This document shows, in pieces, positions 1-10,100 of a stretch of DNA of 64,000 bases. The position numbers were made by a program, and so were the translations under genes. A model generated the notes under the pieces. The model made no database searches and was not told the origin of the DNA. It saw only the letters and a program-made list of their open reading frames with translations. The stretch is taken from positions 1 through 64,000 of the forward strand of contig DAISJD010000005.1 of the NCBI GenBank assembly GCA_036821645.1, read 5' to 3'. The stretch is from DAISJD01 sp036821645. Its GTDB lineage: Bacteria; Pseudomonadota; Alphaproteobacteria; ATCC43930; CGMCC-115725. The stretch's first letter is position 1, and each line of letters begins with the position of its first letter.

Positions 1-527
1 GCCCCGACGCGTTTCATGCCCGGCTTCTCCAACGCGATCCCCAATCGGCGGCCCGCCTGCCCGTCGGCGATACCCAGCGCACCCTGCGCGCCTATGAGGT
101 GATCGAGGCGACCGGGGTCAGTATCGGCGATTGGCAGCGCCGTGCTACGCCCGCCTTTCCCGATTTCACCCCCGTTACCCTCCTGCTCGACCCGCCACGC
201 GCCGACCTGCATCAGGCCATCGACAATCGCTTTCACGCCATGATGCAGGCGGGTGCCTTGGACGAAGTGGCCGCCTTGCAGGCGCGCCGCCTCGACCCCG
301 CCCTGCCGATCATGAAGGCGGTCGGTGTGCCCGCCTTGATCGACCATCTGGAGGGTAAGGCCGACTACGCGACGGCGATTGCCCGCGGACAAGCCGCCAG
401 CCGCCAGTATGCCAAACGGCAATGCACCTGGTTCCGGCACCAATTGATCCCGGACCATCACTGGGATAAGAAATATTCTTACGAAACCCTGGTATGCTTT
501 TGTCATATAATAAGCAAAATTGCTTGA
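1..527 (+). CDS. miaA: tRNA dimethylallyltransferase, C-terminal part
   Basis: C-terminal end of MiaA, which transfers a dimethylallyl group to N6 of A37 in tRNAs that read codons starting with U. The gene is cut by the window start; the reading frame begins at base 3 and has no upstream stop. The translated part has the family's LPVGDTQRTLRAYEV segment, followed by the region ending in RQYAKRQCTWFRHQ that is typical of the MiaA C-terminus. The last 20 or so residues are unremarkable. The stop overlaps a possible -35 box for the downstream ilv operon. Identification is firm from the conserved segments. Confidence 0.9.
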   Translation, partial: PDAFHARLLQRDPQSAARLPVGDTQRTLRAYEVIEATGVSIGDWQRRATPAFPDFTPVTLLLDPPRADLHQAIDNRFHAMMQAGALDEVAALQARRLDPALPIMKAVGVPALIDHLEGKADYATAIARGQAASRQYAKRQCTWFRHQLIPDHHWDKKYSYETLVCFCHIISKIA

Positions 528-552
528 CCCACGATAGAAAGCTTGTTTAGGC
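524..552 (+). promoter_or_regulatory. possible promoter of the ilv operon
   Basis: TTGACC at 524-529 is followed after 17 bases by TTAGGC at 547-552, about 46 bases before the ilvB start. The -35 box is good and the -10 box is poor. No leader peptide, T-box or clear attenuator is visible in the short leader. Confidence 0.3.
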
Positions 553-598
553 TTTTTCGCATCTGCAACACGCGATGCGATAGACGGGGTTCCGCGCC

Positions 599-2395
<1,797 letters not shown>

Positions 2396-2422
2396 TGCCC
2401 CGTTTTCTGCCGAGAGCTCACA

Positions 2423-2947
2423 ATGACGCCTGACCAAACCGCAACCGAACGACATACGATCGCGCTCATCGTGGATAACGAGCCCGGCGTCTTGGCCCGC
2501 GTCATCGGTCTTTTTTCCGGGCGCGGCTACAATATCGAAAGCCTGACGGTAGCCGCCATCGATGCAGACCGGGCGCGCTCGCGCATCACCCTCGTCACGC
2601 GCGGGACCCGCATGATCATCGAACAGATCAAGGCGCAACTCGACCGGCTCGTCCCGGTGCAAAGCGTGCACGATCTCACAGAAATCGGTCCCCATGTCGA
2701 ACGGGAACTGGCGCTGGTCAAGGTGGTGGGCGTCGGCGAAAAACGGATCGAGGCCCTGCGCCTTGCCGAAATCTTCCGCGCCCGCGCTGTCGATTCGACC
2801 ACCCAATCCTTTGTTTTCGAAGTGACGGGTTCGCCGCAGAAACTCGATGCCTTTATCGATCTCATGGTGCCTTTGGGCTTGATCGATCTCGCCCGGACCG
2901 GTATTGCCGCGATCACGCGGGGCCAAACCGGCCTTCCACCCGTTTAA
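2423..2947 (+). CDS. ilvH: acetolactate synthase small (regulatory) subunit
   Basis: Regulatory subunit that activates IlvB and confers feedback inhibition by valine. The 174-residue length is normal. The N-terminal ACT domain is clear (HTIALIVDNEPGVLARVIG, then FSGRGYNIESLTV), followed by the C-terminal domain with RELALVKVVG and IFRARAVD. It is the second gene of the ilvB-ilvH-ilvC operon. The symbol ilvN is used for the same family in some genomes. Confidence 0.95.
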   Translation: MTPDQTATERHTIALIVDNEPGVLARVIGLFSGRGYNIESLTVAAIDADRARSRITLVTRGTRMIIEQIKAQLDRLVPVQSVHDLTEIGPHVERELALVKVVGVGEKRIEALRLAEIFRARAVDSTTQSFVFEVTGSPQKLDAFIDLMVPLGLIDLARTGIAAITRGQTGLPPV

Positions 2948-3014
2948 CGCCGCCATCTCCGCCGCCCATCTCCCCCGTCACAGGGCCGCACCGTTCATAA
3001 GGATAATGACCATC

Positions 3015-4034
3015 ATGCGCGTCTATTACGATCACGATGCCGACGTCAATCTGATCAAAACCAAGAAAGTTGTCGTGGTCGGCTACGGCAGCCAGGGCCA
3101 TGCCCATGCGCTCAACCTCAAGGAAAGCGGCGTAAAGCAGGTCATCGTCGCCCTGAAGCCCGGTTCCGCCACGACCGCCAAGGCAGAGGCCGCCGGTTTT
3201 ACCGTGATGAGTCCGGCCGAAGCCGCCAAAATTGCCGATGTCGTGATGATCCTCACGCCCGACGAACATCAGGCCGACCTTTGGACCCACGATTTGAAAC
3301 CCCATCTGCGCCTGGGAGCGGCCATTGCCTTTGCCCATGGGCTCAGCATTCATTTCAAACTGATCGAAGCCCGCCCCGATCTCGACGTGTTCATGATCGC
3401 CCCCAAGGGCCCCGGCCACACGGTCCGCTCGGAATATGTCAAAGGCGGCGGCGTGCCCTGTCTCGTCGCCGTCGATCAGAACCCGTCGGGCAATGCCCTG
3501 GAAATCGCCCTGTCCTATGCCGCCGCCATCGGCGGTACGCGGTCCGGCGTCATCGAAACCAGTTTCCGCGAAGAATGCGAAACCGATTTGTTCGGTGAGC
3601 AAGCCGTTCTGTGCGGCGGGCTTTCGCAATTGATCCAAGCCGGATTCGAAACCTTGGTCGAGGCCGGGTATGCACCGGAAATGGCCTATTTCGAATGTCT
3701 GCACGAAGTCAAGCTGATCGTTGACCTGATTTATGAGGGCGGTCTTGCCACCATGCGCTATTCGATTTCAAACACGGCGGAATATGGCGATTATGTCAGC
3801 GGCCCCCGCGTGATCGACAGCCGGGTCAAAGCCGAAATGAAGAAGATTCTGGAGGATATTCAAGCCGGGCGATTCGTGCGCGATTGGGTCCTCGAAAACA
3901 AGGCGGGCCTGCCCAGCTTCAAGGCCACACGACGGCGCAATGCCGATCACCCGATCGAAGAAGTCGGCCAGAAGCTGCGGGCGATGATGCCCTGGATCAC
4001 CAAGAATCGTCTGGTCGATAAAAGCCGCAATTAA
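3015..4034 (+). CDS. ilvC: ketol-acid reductoisomerase
   Basis: NADPH- and magnesium-dependent isomeroreductase that turns acetolactate into 2,3-dihydroxyisovalerate. It has the N-terminal Rossmann motif VGYGSQGHAHALNLKESG, the metal-site segment PKGPGHTVRSEYVKGGGVP, and the C-terminal helical domain ending in RAMMPWITKN. I start at ATG 3015 (MRVYYDHDADV), giving 339 residues, the normal length of class I enzymes. An AAGGA box at 2999-3003 lies 11 bases upstream of it; the ATG at 3006 would leave only 2 bases. An open frame extends further upstream into ilvH but is not needed. Confidence 0.95.
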   Translation: MRVYYDHDADVNLIKTKKVVVVGYGSQGHAHALNLKESGVKQVIVALKPGSATTAKAEAAGFTVMSPAEAAKIADVVMILTPDEHQADLWTHDLKPHLRLGAAIAFAHGLSIHFKLIEARPDLDVFMIAPKGPGHTVRSEYVKGGGVPCLVAVDQNPSGNALEIALSYAAAIGGTRSGVIETSFREECETDLFGEQAVLCGGLSQLIQAGFETLVEAGYAPEMAYFECLHEVKLIVDLIYEGGLATMRYSISNTAEYGDYVSGPRVIDSRVKAEMKKILEDIQAGRFVRDWVLENKAGLPSFKATRRRNADHPIEEVGQKLRAMMPWITKNRLVDKSRN

Positions 4035-4052
4035 CTGTTTTTTTAGGTTGTC

Positions 4053-4089
4053 CGGCCCGTTTCACGCCCCATTCGGCGGCAACGGGCCG
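4053..4089 (+). terminator. inverted repeat after ilvC
   Basis: A perfect 9-base inverted repeat, CGGCCCGTT at 4053-4061 and AACGGGCCG at 4081-4089, separated by 19 bases. It lies just after ilvC, but no T-run follows, so intrinsic termination is doubtful. Confidence 0.35.
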
Positions 4090-4374
4090 ACGACCTTACC
4101 CGAAAAGCGCGAAATTACATGCTCCTGTACAGCATTTCGAGCCATTTGAAAAAAAATTAATCGTATTTTCTTTTTTGTGTCGGGTGGGCACCGCAATAAG
4201 CATTTGCACGCCCCCGATTGAGCGGGTACGACTAACGGCGGAACCCCTATTGCCTATCAGGCTTTTCTTGCGGTTTTACCATCCGACCTCGGCCGCCAAC
4301 CGCCCTCGTGATCGTGTTGGCCCCTCGTGTCGTGTAGCCTTGACCGCGCAAACGAGACATTGAGTAAAAAAGTC
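4090..4374 (+). other. non-coding leader region before mreB
   Basis: Spacer between ilvC and mreB. It contains an AT-rich tract (4145-4178) and then ordinary GC content. It presumably holds the mreB promoter. I see no gene, RNA fold or repeat that I can support. Confidence 0.4.
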
Positions 4375-5415
4375 ATGTTTGGATCACTTCTGGGCTGGTT
4401 ATCCGCCGACATGGCGATCGATTTAGGCACAGCCAATACGCTGGTCTATGTCCGGGGCCGCGGTATTGTCTTGAACGAACCCTCGGTCGTTGCGATTGCG
4501 AACATCAAAGGCAAACGGGAAGTTCTGGCCGTCGGTGACGAAGCCAAACTGATGCTGGGGCGCACGCCCGGCAACATCCAGGCAATCCGCCCCTTACGCG
4601 ACGGCGTCATCGCCGATTTCGAGGTCGCGGAAGAAATGATCAAGCATTTCATTCGCAAGGTTCATAACCGGCGCAGTTTCGCCTCCCCCGAAATTATCGT
4701 GTGCGTCCCTTCGGGCTCAACCCCCGTCGAACGGCGCGCGATTCAAGTGTCGGCCCAACGCGCCGGTGCCCGCCGCGTCTATCTGATCGAAGAACCGATG
4801 GCCGCCGCCATCGGGGCCGGTTTGCCGGTTACGGAACCGACCGGATCGATGGTCGTCGATATCGGTGGCGGTACGACAGAGGTTGCAGTTCTCTCACTGG
4901 GCGGTATCGTCTATGCGCGCTCCGTGCGGGTCGGCGGGGATAAGATGGATGAAGCCATCATTGCCTATATCCGGCGGAACCATAATCTTCTGGTCGGCGA
5001 AAGCAGTGCCGAACGCATCAAAAAGGAAATCGGTTCCGCCTGCATGCCCGAGGACGGCGAAGGCCGAATCATGGAGATCAAGGGCCGCGATCTGATGAAC
5101 GGCGTTCCGAAAGAATTGGTCATTTCAGAACGTCAGATCGCCGAAAGCTTGGCCGAGCCCGTCGGTGCCATCGTTGAAGCGGTAAAAGTTGCCTTAGAAC
5201 ATACGGCACCGGAATTGGCCGCCGATATCGTCGATAAGGGGATCGTTTTGACCGGCGGTGGTGCCCTGCTTGGCAATCTCGATTTCATCCTGCGCCATGC
5301 TACGGGCCTGCCGGTTTCGATCGCCGACGACGCCCTTTCCTGTGTCGCCCTCGGCACCGGGCGCGCATTGGAAGAAATGAAGACCCTGAAGCATGTTCTG
5401 ATCAGCGGCGACTAA
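4375..5415 (+). CDS. mreB: rod shape-determining protein MreB (bacterial actin)
   Basis: Actin-like ATPase that forms membrane-associated filaments and guides lateral peptidoglycan synthesis with MreC, MreD, PBP2 and RodA. Actin-family motifs are present: phosphate 1 AIDLGTANTLVYV, phosphate 2 VVDIGGGTTEVAVLSLGG, and the adenosine motif GIVLTGGGALL. Starting at ATG 4375 (MFGSLLGWLSADMAIDLG) gives 346 residues, the standard length. The open frame runs 48 bases further upstream but that part lacks family similarity. It is the first gene of the mreBCD-mrdA-rodA cluster, separated from mreC by 145 bases. Confidence 0.96.
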   Translation: MFGSLLGWLSADMAIDLGTANTLVYVRGRGIVLNEPSVVAIANIKGKREVLAVGDEAKLMLGRTPGNIQAIRPLRDGVIADFEVAEEMIKHFIRKVHNRRSFASPEIIVCVPSGSTPVERRAIQVSAQRAGARRVYLIEEPMAAAIGAGLPVTEPTGSMVVDIGGGTTEVAVLSLGGIVYARSVRVGGDKMDEAIIAYIRRNHNLLVGESSAERIKKEIGSACMPEDGEGRIMEIKGRDLMNGVPKELVISERQIAESLAEPVGAIVEAVKVALEHTAPELAADIVDKGIVLTGGGALLGNLDFILRHATGLPVSIADDALSCVALGTGRALEEMKTLKHVLISGD

Positions 5416-5491
5416 GTCGCCAAAGGTAAATCCTGTGCGCGCAATCGATCTTGACCGGATCGCCTGCCGCGAATGATGCTGCGATGCCGAA

Positions 5492-5527
5492 TATCCTGTA
5501 TCCTGATCGTATCCTGTATCTTGATGA
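5492..5527 (+). repeat. 18-base tandem duplication in the mreB-mreC spacer
   Basis: Two adjacent 18-base units starting TATCCTGTATC at 5492 and 5510 match at 15 of 18 positions. No function is evident. Confidence 0.6.
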
Positions 5528-5560
5528 CGTGCCTGCTGGTTAATCGAGGGAACCTGCTCC

Positions 5561-6490
5561 GTGAATTCACAACCGGCTAGTTTTTCTGCCTATGTGATGC
5601 CCGTAAAACAGGCGTTTCAGCGCTTTGCCTATTCGATCCTGCTGCTCATCTCGGTGCTGATCATCATCATGGGCAAGGCCGATGTCGTGCTGATCGAACG
5701 CCTGCGCATGGCGACCGCCGACGCCATGGCCCCGGTCCTGTCCATTCTCGCCCAGCCAGTGATCGCAATCACGGATCTGATCCAAAAAATCGAAGCTGCC
5801 AGCGATATTTATACTGAAAACGAGCGGTTGCGTGCCGAGAATGCCGCCTTGCTGCAATGGCAGAATGTGGCGCGGCGGCTTGAAAACGAAAACACGGAAT
5901 TGCGCAACCTGACCAACTATAATCCCAGTGCGACGAGCTGGTATGTATCTGCCCGGGTGATTGGGACGTCCGGCGGCTCGTTTTCCCGCAACGTTCTGAT
6001 CAATCGCGGCCAGAGCGACCGGGTCGCCAAGGGACAAGCGGCGACATCGGGCCTGGGTCTGGTCGGGCGCGTCACCGAGGTGGGCGAACGTGCGGCCCGG
6101 GTCTTGCTGCTGACCGATCTCAACAGCCGCATCCCCGTTACCCTCGAAGGCAGCCATGACCGGGCGATCCTAGCGGGCGACAATACCGATCGGCCGCAAA
6201 TGGTTTATCTGCCCCGGACAGCCCAGGTAAAACTGGGCGACCGGGTCGTGACCTCCGGCGATGGCGGCGTGTTTCCGCCGGGATTGCCGGTCGGCACGAT
6301 CGCCAGTCTCGACAATGGCATCGTGCGGGTCGAACCGTTTAGCGATCTTGGCCGAGTCGATTATCTGCGCCTCATCGATTTCGGGATGAGCGGCGTCCTG
6401 CCCCAAAATGCAGTCCCTCCCCCGCGCCTTGCGACGACCGGTCGTCGCAGTACCGGAACCCGATCGGCGGATAGCCCCGCCAAACCATGA
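5561..6490 (+). CDS. mreC: rod shape-determining protein MreC
   Basis: Bitopic inner-membrane protein whose periplasmic domain activates PBP2/RodA. It shows a cytoplasmic N-terminus, one membrane helix at about residues 22-38, a coiled coil at about 75-115 rich in E, R and N, then the two beta-domains typical of MreC (ARVIGTSGGSFSRNVLINRG; GLVGRVTEVGERAARVLLLTD). The C-terminal tail is low-complexity, rich in P, R and S. The start is a GTG at 5561 with GAGGG about 10 bases upstream. Its end overlaps mreD by 4 bases (ATGA). Confidence 0.93.
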   Translation: MNSQPASFSAYVMPVKQAFQRFAYSILLLISVLIIIMGKADVVLIERLRMATADAMAPVLSILAQPVIAITDLIQKIEAASDIYTENERLRAENAALLQWQNVARRLENENTELRNLTNYNPSATSWYVSARVIGTSGGSFSRNVLINRGQSDRVAKGQAATSGLGLVGRVTEVGERAARVLLLTDLNSRIPVTLEGSHDRAILAGDNTDRPQMVYLPRTAQVKLGDRVVTSGDGGVFPPGLPVGTIASLDNGIVRVEPFSDLGRVDYLRLIDFGMSGVLPQNAVPPPRLATTGRRSTGTRSADSPAKP

Positions 6491-7011
6491 AACCCGACAT
6501 CGTCTCGGCGATCGAGGGAATCATCCTTCCCCTGGTACCGGTTCTTCTCAGCCTCGTTCTGGCGATTTTTTCCGTCATCCCCGTCGAGATCCCCGGATAT
6601 TCCAGCGTCACGCCGAATCTGTTTTTGATGTCGCTCTATCATTGGACGCTATACCGCCCACGACATTTACCCTATGCGTCGATTTTTATGATCGGGCTGT
6701 TGATTGATTTGCTAACATCGGCACCCGGTGGAACGATCGGGTTGCAGCCGTTGGTTTTTTTGTTGATTCGCAATCAGGTTTTGGCGAACCGGCGGTACTT
6801 CGTCGATAAAAGTTTCCCCTATGTTTGGTGGGGATTCGCCTTGACGGCAATCAGCGTCAGTTTGTTTTTGTGGGTCGCGGGCAGTGCGCTCAACAATCGT
6901 TTCTTGGAACCGCGCAGCTTTGCTTTCCAAACGGTGCTGACGGTCGGGTTATTTCCCATCATGTCATGGGTATTCGTACAGATCCAACGGGCGACGACCC
7001 CGGCAAATTAA
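6487..7011 (+). CDS. mreD: rod shape-determining protein MreD
   Basis: Small polytopic membrane protein of the elongasome. The 174 residues carry about five hydrophobic segments and the family segment YASIFMIGLLIDLLTSAPGG followed by GLQPLVFLLIRNQ. The start codon overlaps the mreC stop, implying translational coupling. Identification rests on position, size and the conserved IGLLxDLL motif. Confidence 0.9.
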   Translation: MKPDIVSAIEGIILPLVPVLLSLVLAIFSVIPVEIPGYSSVTPNLFLMSLYHWTLYRPRHLPYASIFMIGLLIDLLTSAPGGTIGLQPLVFLLIRNQVLANRRYFVDKSFPYVWWGFALTAISVSLFLWVAGSALNNRFLEPRSFAFQTVLTVGLFPIMSWVFVQIQRATTPAN

Positions 7012-7024
7012 GGAGCCAAGGGCG

Positions 7025-8956
7025 GTGGGATGGGATCGCGAACAAGGTCGCTATAGTGTCTTGTCACGGCGCGCCGTTCTGCTTGCCGGGGGTCAGCTTG
7101 CCTTGGTCGGCACCTTGATCGGGCGGATGTATGTGCTCGAAATCATGGACGCACAACGCTATACGCTGATGGCGGATGAAAATCGCATCAATATGCGTCT
7201 CTTGTCCCCCGTGCGCGGCCGCATTCTGGATCGGTTCGGCGTACCGCTCGCCGTCAATCAGCAAAATTATCGGATCGTTCTGGTCGGTGAACAGGTCGGC
7301 AATCTCGATGCGACCTTGAATGCGATCGCAACCTTGGTACCGCTTACCGATTCGGATCGCCATCGGGTGATGCGCGATCTGAAACGCAAACATGATTTCG
7401 TTCCGGTCGTGGTCCGGGAAAATCTCAGCTGGGACGAAGTTTCACGCATTGAGGTCAATGTCGCCGAACTGCCCGGCGTTTCCATCGAATTGGGCCTGTC
7501 GCGCCATTACCCGTTCGGCCCCACCGCCAGCCATATCTTGGGCTATGTCGCCCCCGTTTCGGAAAAGGAACTGAACGGCGATCCTTTGTTGGAACTGCCC
7601 GACTTTCGCATCGGCAAGAACGGCATCGAACGCAGTCGGGACATGGCGCTGCGCGGGGCGGCAGGCACAACCCAGATCGAAGTGAATGCCGTCGGCCGCG
7701 TCGTGCGCGAGGTCAGCCGCAATCCGGGCGATGCCGGGCGCGATCTGGCCCTTACCATCGATATGGCGCTGCAGGACTACGCAACCCAACGCATCGCCGA
7801 GGCGGAGGCCGCAACCTGTATCCTGATGGACGCGATTACCGGCGATATTTTAGTCATGGCCTCAAATCCGGCCTATGATTCCAACGCGTTCACCAAGGGC
7901 CTCACCGCCAAGATGTGGCAGGACCTGACCACGAATCCCCGAGGGCCTCTGAACAATAAAACCATCCAAGGGGTCTATCCGCCCGGTTCGACCTTTAAAC
8001 CGGTGGTGGCGATGGCCGCCCTTGAGGCAGGGCTTATCACCCCCGACGTGCAAGTGGTCTGCACCGGCAAAACCGCCCTCGGCGACGCCGTCTTCCACTG
8101 CTATTTCAAACCGGGCCATGGTGCCATGGACCTGCACAATGCGATCAAGCATTCGTGCGACATTTATTTCTACGAATTGGCCCGCAGACTCGGGGTCGAT
8201 CGGATCGCAGCCATGGCGGATCGCCTCGGTCTCGGCCGGATCACCGGGGTCGATATCCCGAACGAACGGCCGGGTCTGATCCCGACCCGCGCCTGGAAAC
8301 AGGCGGTCTTCGGCGTGCCCTGGCAGAATGGCGAGACCTACAGTGTCGGCATCGGACAAGGCTATGTTTCGGCGACACCCATTCAACTCGCCACCATGCT
8401 GGCCCGTCTCGTCACCAATCGGGCCGTGGTGCCGCGCCTGCTGCGTGCCAAAGGGATCATGGATCATTATGATCCGGCCGAAGACGTGATCGCCCAATCG
8501 GCCTTCGCCCCGCTCAACCTCAACCAGAAACACCTGTCATACGTTCTGGGCGGTATGGAAGCGGTCACGAACGAGCGCGGGGGCACAGCCTATGCCGCCC
8601 GGATCGAAGAGGCGGTCTTTGCCATGGGCGGCAAATCCGGCACGGCCCAGGTGCGCCACATCACCCAGGCCGAACGCGACCATGGCCTGCGTAAACCCGA
8701 AGATGTGCCGTGGAAAGACCGCGACCATGCCCTGTTCATCGCCTTTGCCCCGGTCGGCAGGCCCCGCTATGTCTGCGCCGTCGTGATCGAACATGGGGTG
8801 GCCGGGTCGCGCATCGCCGCCCCGGTGGCCCGCGATATCCTGCTGCGGTGTCAACATCGCGATCCCGCACGCCAAGTCCCGACCGGCGATCCGATGCAAC
8901 TGGCCGATGCGACCGGCTTTTTGAACGATCCCTTATCTGGATTGCGCAAACCATGA
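7025..8956 (+). CDS. mrdA: penicillin-binding protein 2 (elongasome transpeptidase)
   Basis: Class B PBP that cross-links lateral-wall peptidoglycan in partnership with RodA. The order of parts is cytoplasmic N-terminus, one membrane helix near residues 17-38, dimerisation domain with SPVRGRILDRFG, and transpeptidase domain with the three active-site motifs: S322-T-F-K325, S377-C-D379 and K537-S-G-T540. The 643-residue length is normal. The start is a GTG at 7025 with AAGGAG at 7010-7015, a good 9-base spacing. The stop overlaps the rodA start by 4 bases. Confidence 0.95.
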   Translation: MGWDREQGRYSVLSRRAVLLAGGQLALVGTLIGRMYVLEIMDAQRYTLMADENRINMRLLSPVRGRILDRFGVPLAVNQQNYRIVLVGEQVGNLDATLNAIATLVPLTDSDRHRVMRDLKRKHDFVPVVVRENLSWDEVSRIEVNVAELPGVSIELGLSRHYPFGPTASHILGYVAPVSEKELNGDPLLELPDFRIGKNGIERSRDMALRGAAGTTQIEVNAVGRVVREVSRNPGDAGRDLALTIDMALQDYATQRIAEAEAATCILMDAITGDILVMASNPAYDSNAFTKGLTAKMWQDLTTNPRGPLNNKTIQGVYPPGSTFKPVVAMAALEAGLITPDVQVVCTGKTALGDAVFHCYFKPGHGAMDLHNAIKHSCDIYFYELARRLGVDRIAAMADRLGLGRITGVDIPNERPGLIPTRAWKQAVFGVPWQNGETYSVGIGQGYVSATPIQLATMLARLVTNRAVVPRLLRAKGIMDHYDPAEDVIAQSAFAPLNLNQKHLSYVLGGMEAVTNERGGTAYAARIEEAVFAMGGKSGTAQVRHITQAERDHGLRKPEDVPWKDRDHALFIAFAPVGRPRYVCAVVIEHGVAGSRIAAPVARDILLRCQHRDPARQVPTGDPMQLADATGFLNDPLSGLRKP

Positions 8957-10092
8957 AGATGACCGCCTCGGATACGCCGGATCTGGTCGAAAAGATCCTG
9001 AGCCTCAATTGGGGTCTGCTGTTGGTCTTGTCGGCCATCGCCTCGATCGGGTTTACCGTGCTTTATTCAGCCGGCAACGGCAACATGGAGCCTTGGGCCC
9101 TGCCGTCCATCATCCGGTTTTGCGGGGCGATGGGGATTCTGCTGGTCGCCGCCCTGATCGATATCCGCCATTGGTATCGGCTCAGCTATCCGATTTATTT
9201 GATCGGCATCATCCTCTTGGTCATGGTCGATCTCAAAGGCTTGCGCGGGCTCGGCGCACAGCGCTGGCTCAATCTCGGGCCGCTCTCGCTGCAACCGTCC
9301 GAACTGATGAAGGTCGGGTTGGTCATGGTCTTGGCCCGATATTTCAGTACCTTGACCTATACCGAAGTGGGCAAGCCGCTTTATTTGATCTATCCCTTGA
9401 TTCTGATCCTCCTGCCCGCCGCCCTCGTGATGAAGCAGCCGGATCTGGGCACCGCCCTGATGCTGATCGCGGCGGGGGGGGCCGTGTTTTTCATTGCCGG
9501 GGTGCGGTTGTGGAAATTTGCGATCGTCATTGCCTCGGGCATCGCCCTCATTCCGATCGCCTGGAATTTTTTGCGGGATTATCAAAAAAACCGGATCTAT
9601 ACCTTCCTAAACCCGGAAAACGATGCGTTGGGCGCCGGTTATCACATTACCCAATCCAAAATCGCGCTGGGATCGGGCGGCATGTGGGGCAAGGGTTTTT
9701 TACAGGGAACCCAGTCTCATTTGAATTTCCTGCCGGAAAAACAAACCGATTTCATCCTCGCCATGTTTTCCGAAGAATTCGGCATGGCGGGCGGCTTGGT
9801 TCTGTTGGCGCTTTATTGTCTGGTCTTCGCCTATGGTTTCGCCATTGCCCTGCGCAGCCGCAATCATTTCGGGCGTCTCTTGGCGTTGGGCATTACCATC
9901 AATTTCTTTTTATACATGTTCATGAACACGGCGATGGTGATGGGCCTCATCCCCGTGGTCGGCGTACCCCTGCCGCTGATTTCATACGGTGGCACCGCCA
10001 TGCTGACGGTCATGTTCGGCTTCGGCCTGATGATCAGCGTCTATGTCCATCGGGACATCCGCATCAACCGCCACGGCGAGTCGGATAATTAA
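8953..10092 (+). CDS. rodA: peptidoglycan glycosyltransferase RodA (SEDS family)
   Basis: SEDS polymerase that builds glycan strands from lipid II with PBP2. The 379-residue protein has about ten membrane helices and the conserved periplasmic loop with LRGLGAQRWLNLGPLSLQPSE, KQPDLGTALML, and GxGxxQG-like GMWGKGFLQGTQSHLNFLPE, plus the C-terminal PVVGVPLPLISYGGT. The ATG at 8953 overlaps the mrdA stop; the open frame extends upstream inside mrdA but that part is a frame shadow. It ends only 8 bases from the convergent hsdM stop, marking the edge of the restriction island. Confidence 0.95.
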   Translation: MKMTASDTPDLVEKILSLNWGLLLVLSAIASIGFTVLYSAGNGNMEPWALPSIIRFCGAMGILLVAALIDIRHWYRLSYPIYLIGIILLVMVDLKGLRGLGAQRWLNLGPLSLQPSELMKVGLVMVLARYFSTLTYTEVGKPLYLIYPLILILLPAALVMKQPDLGTALMLIAAGGAVFFIAGVRLWKFAIVIASGIALIPIAWNFLRDYQKNRIYTFLNPENDALGAGYHITQSKIALGSGGMWGKGFLQGTQSHLNFLPEKQTDFILAMFSEEFGMAGGLVLLALYCLVFAYGFAIALRSRNHFGRLLALGITINFFLYMFMNTAMVMGLIPVVGVPLPLISYGGTAMLTVMFGFGLMISVYVHRDIRINRHGESDN

Positions 10093-10100
10093 ACTTCCCC

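Noticed and set aside
528..598. T-box or leader-peptide attenuator before ilvB
   Set aside because: The leader is only about 70 bases, with no run of Leu/Ile/Val codons and no terminator/antiterminator pair.
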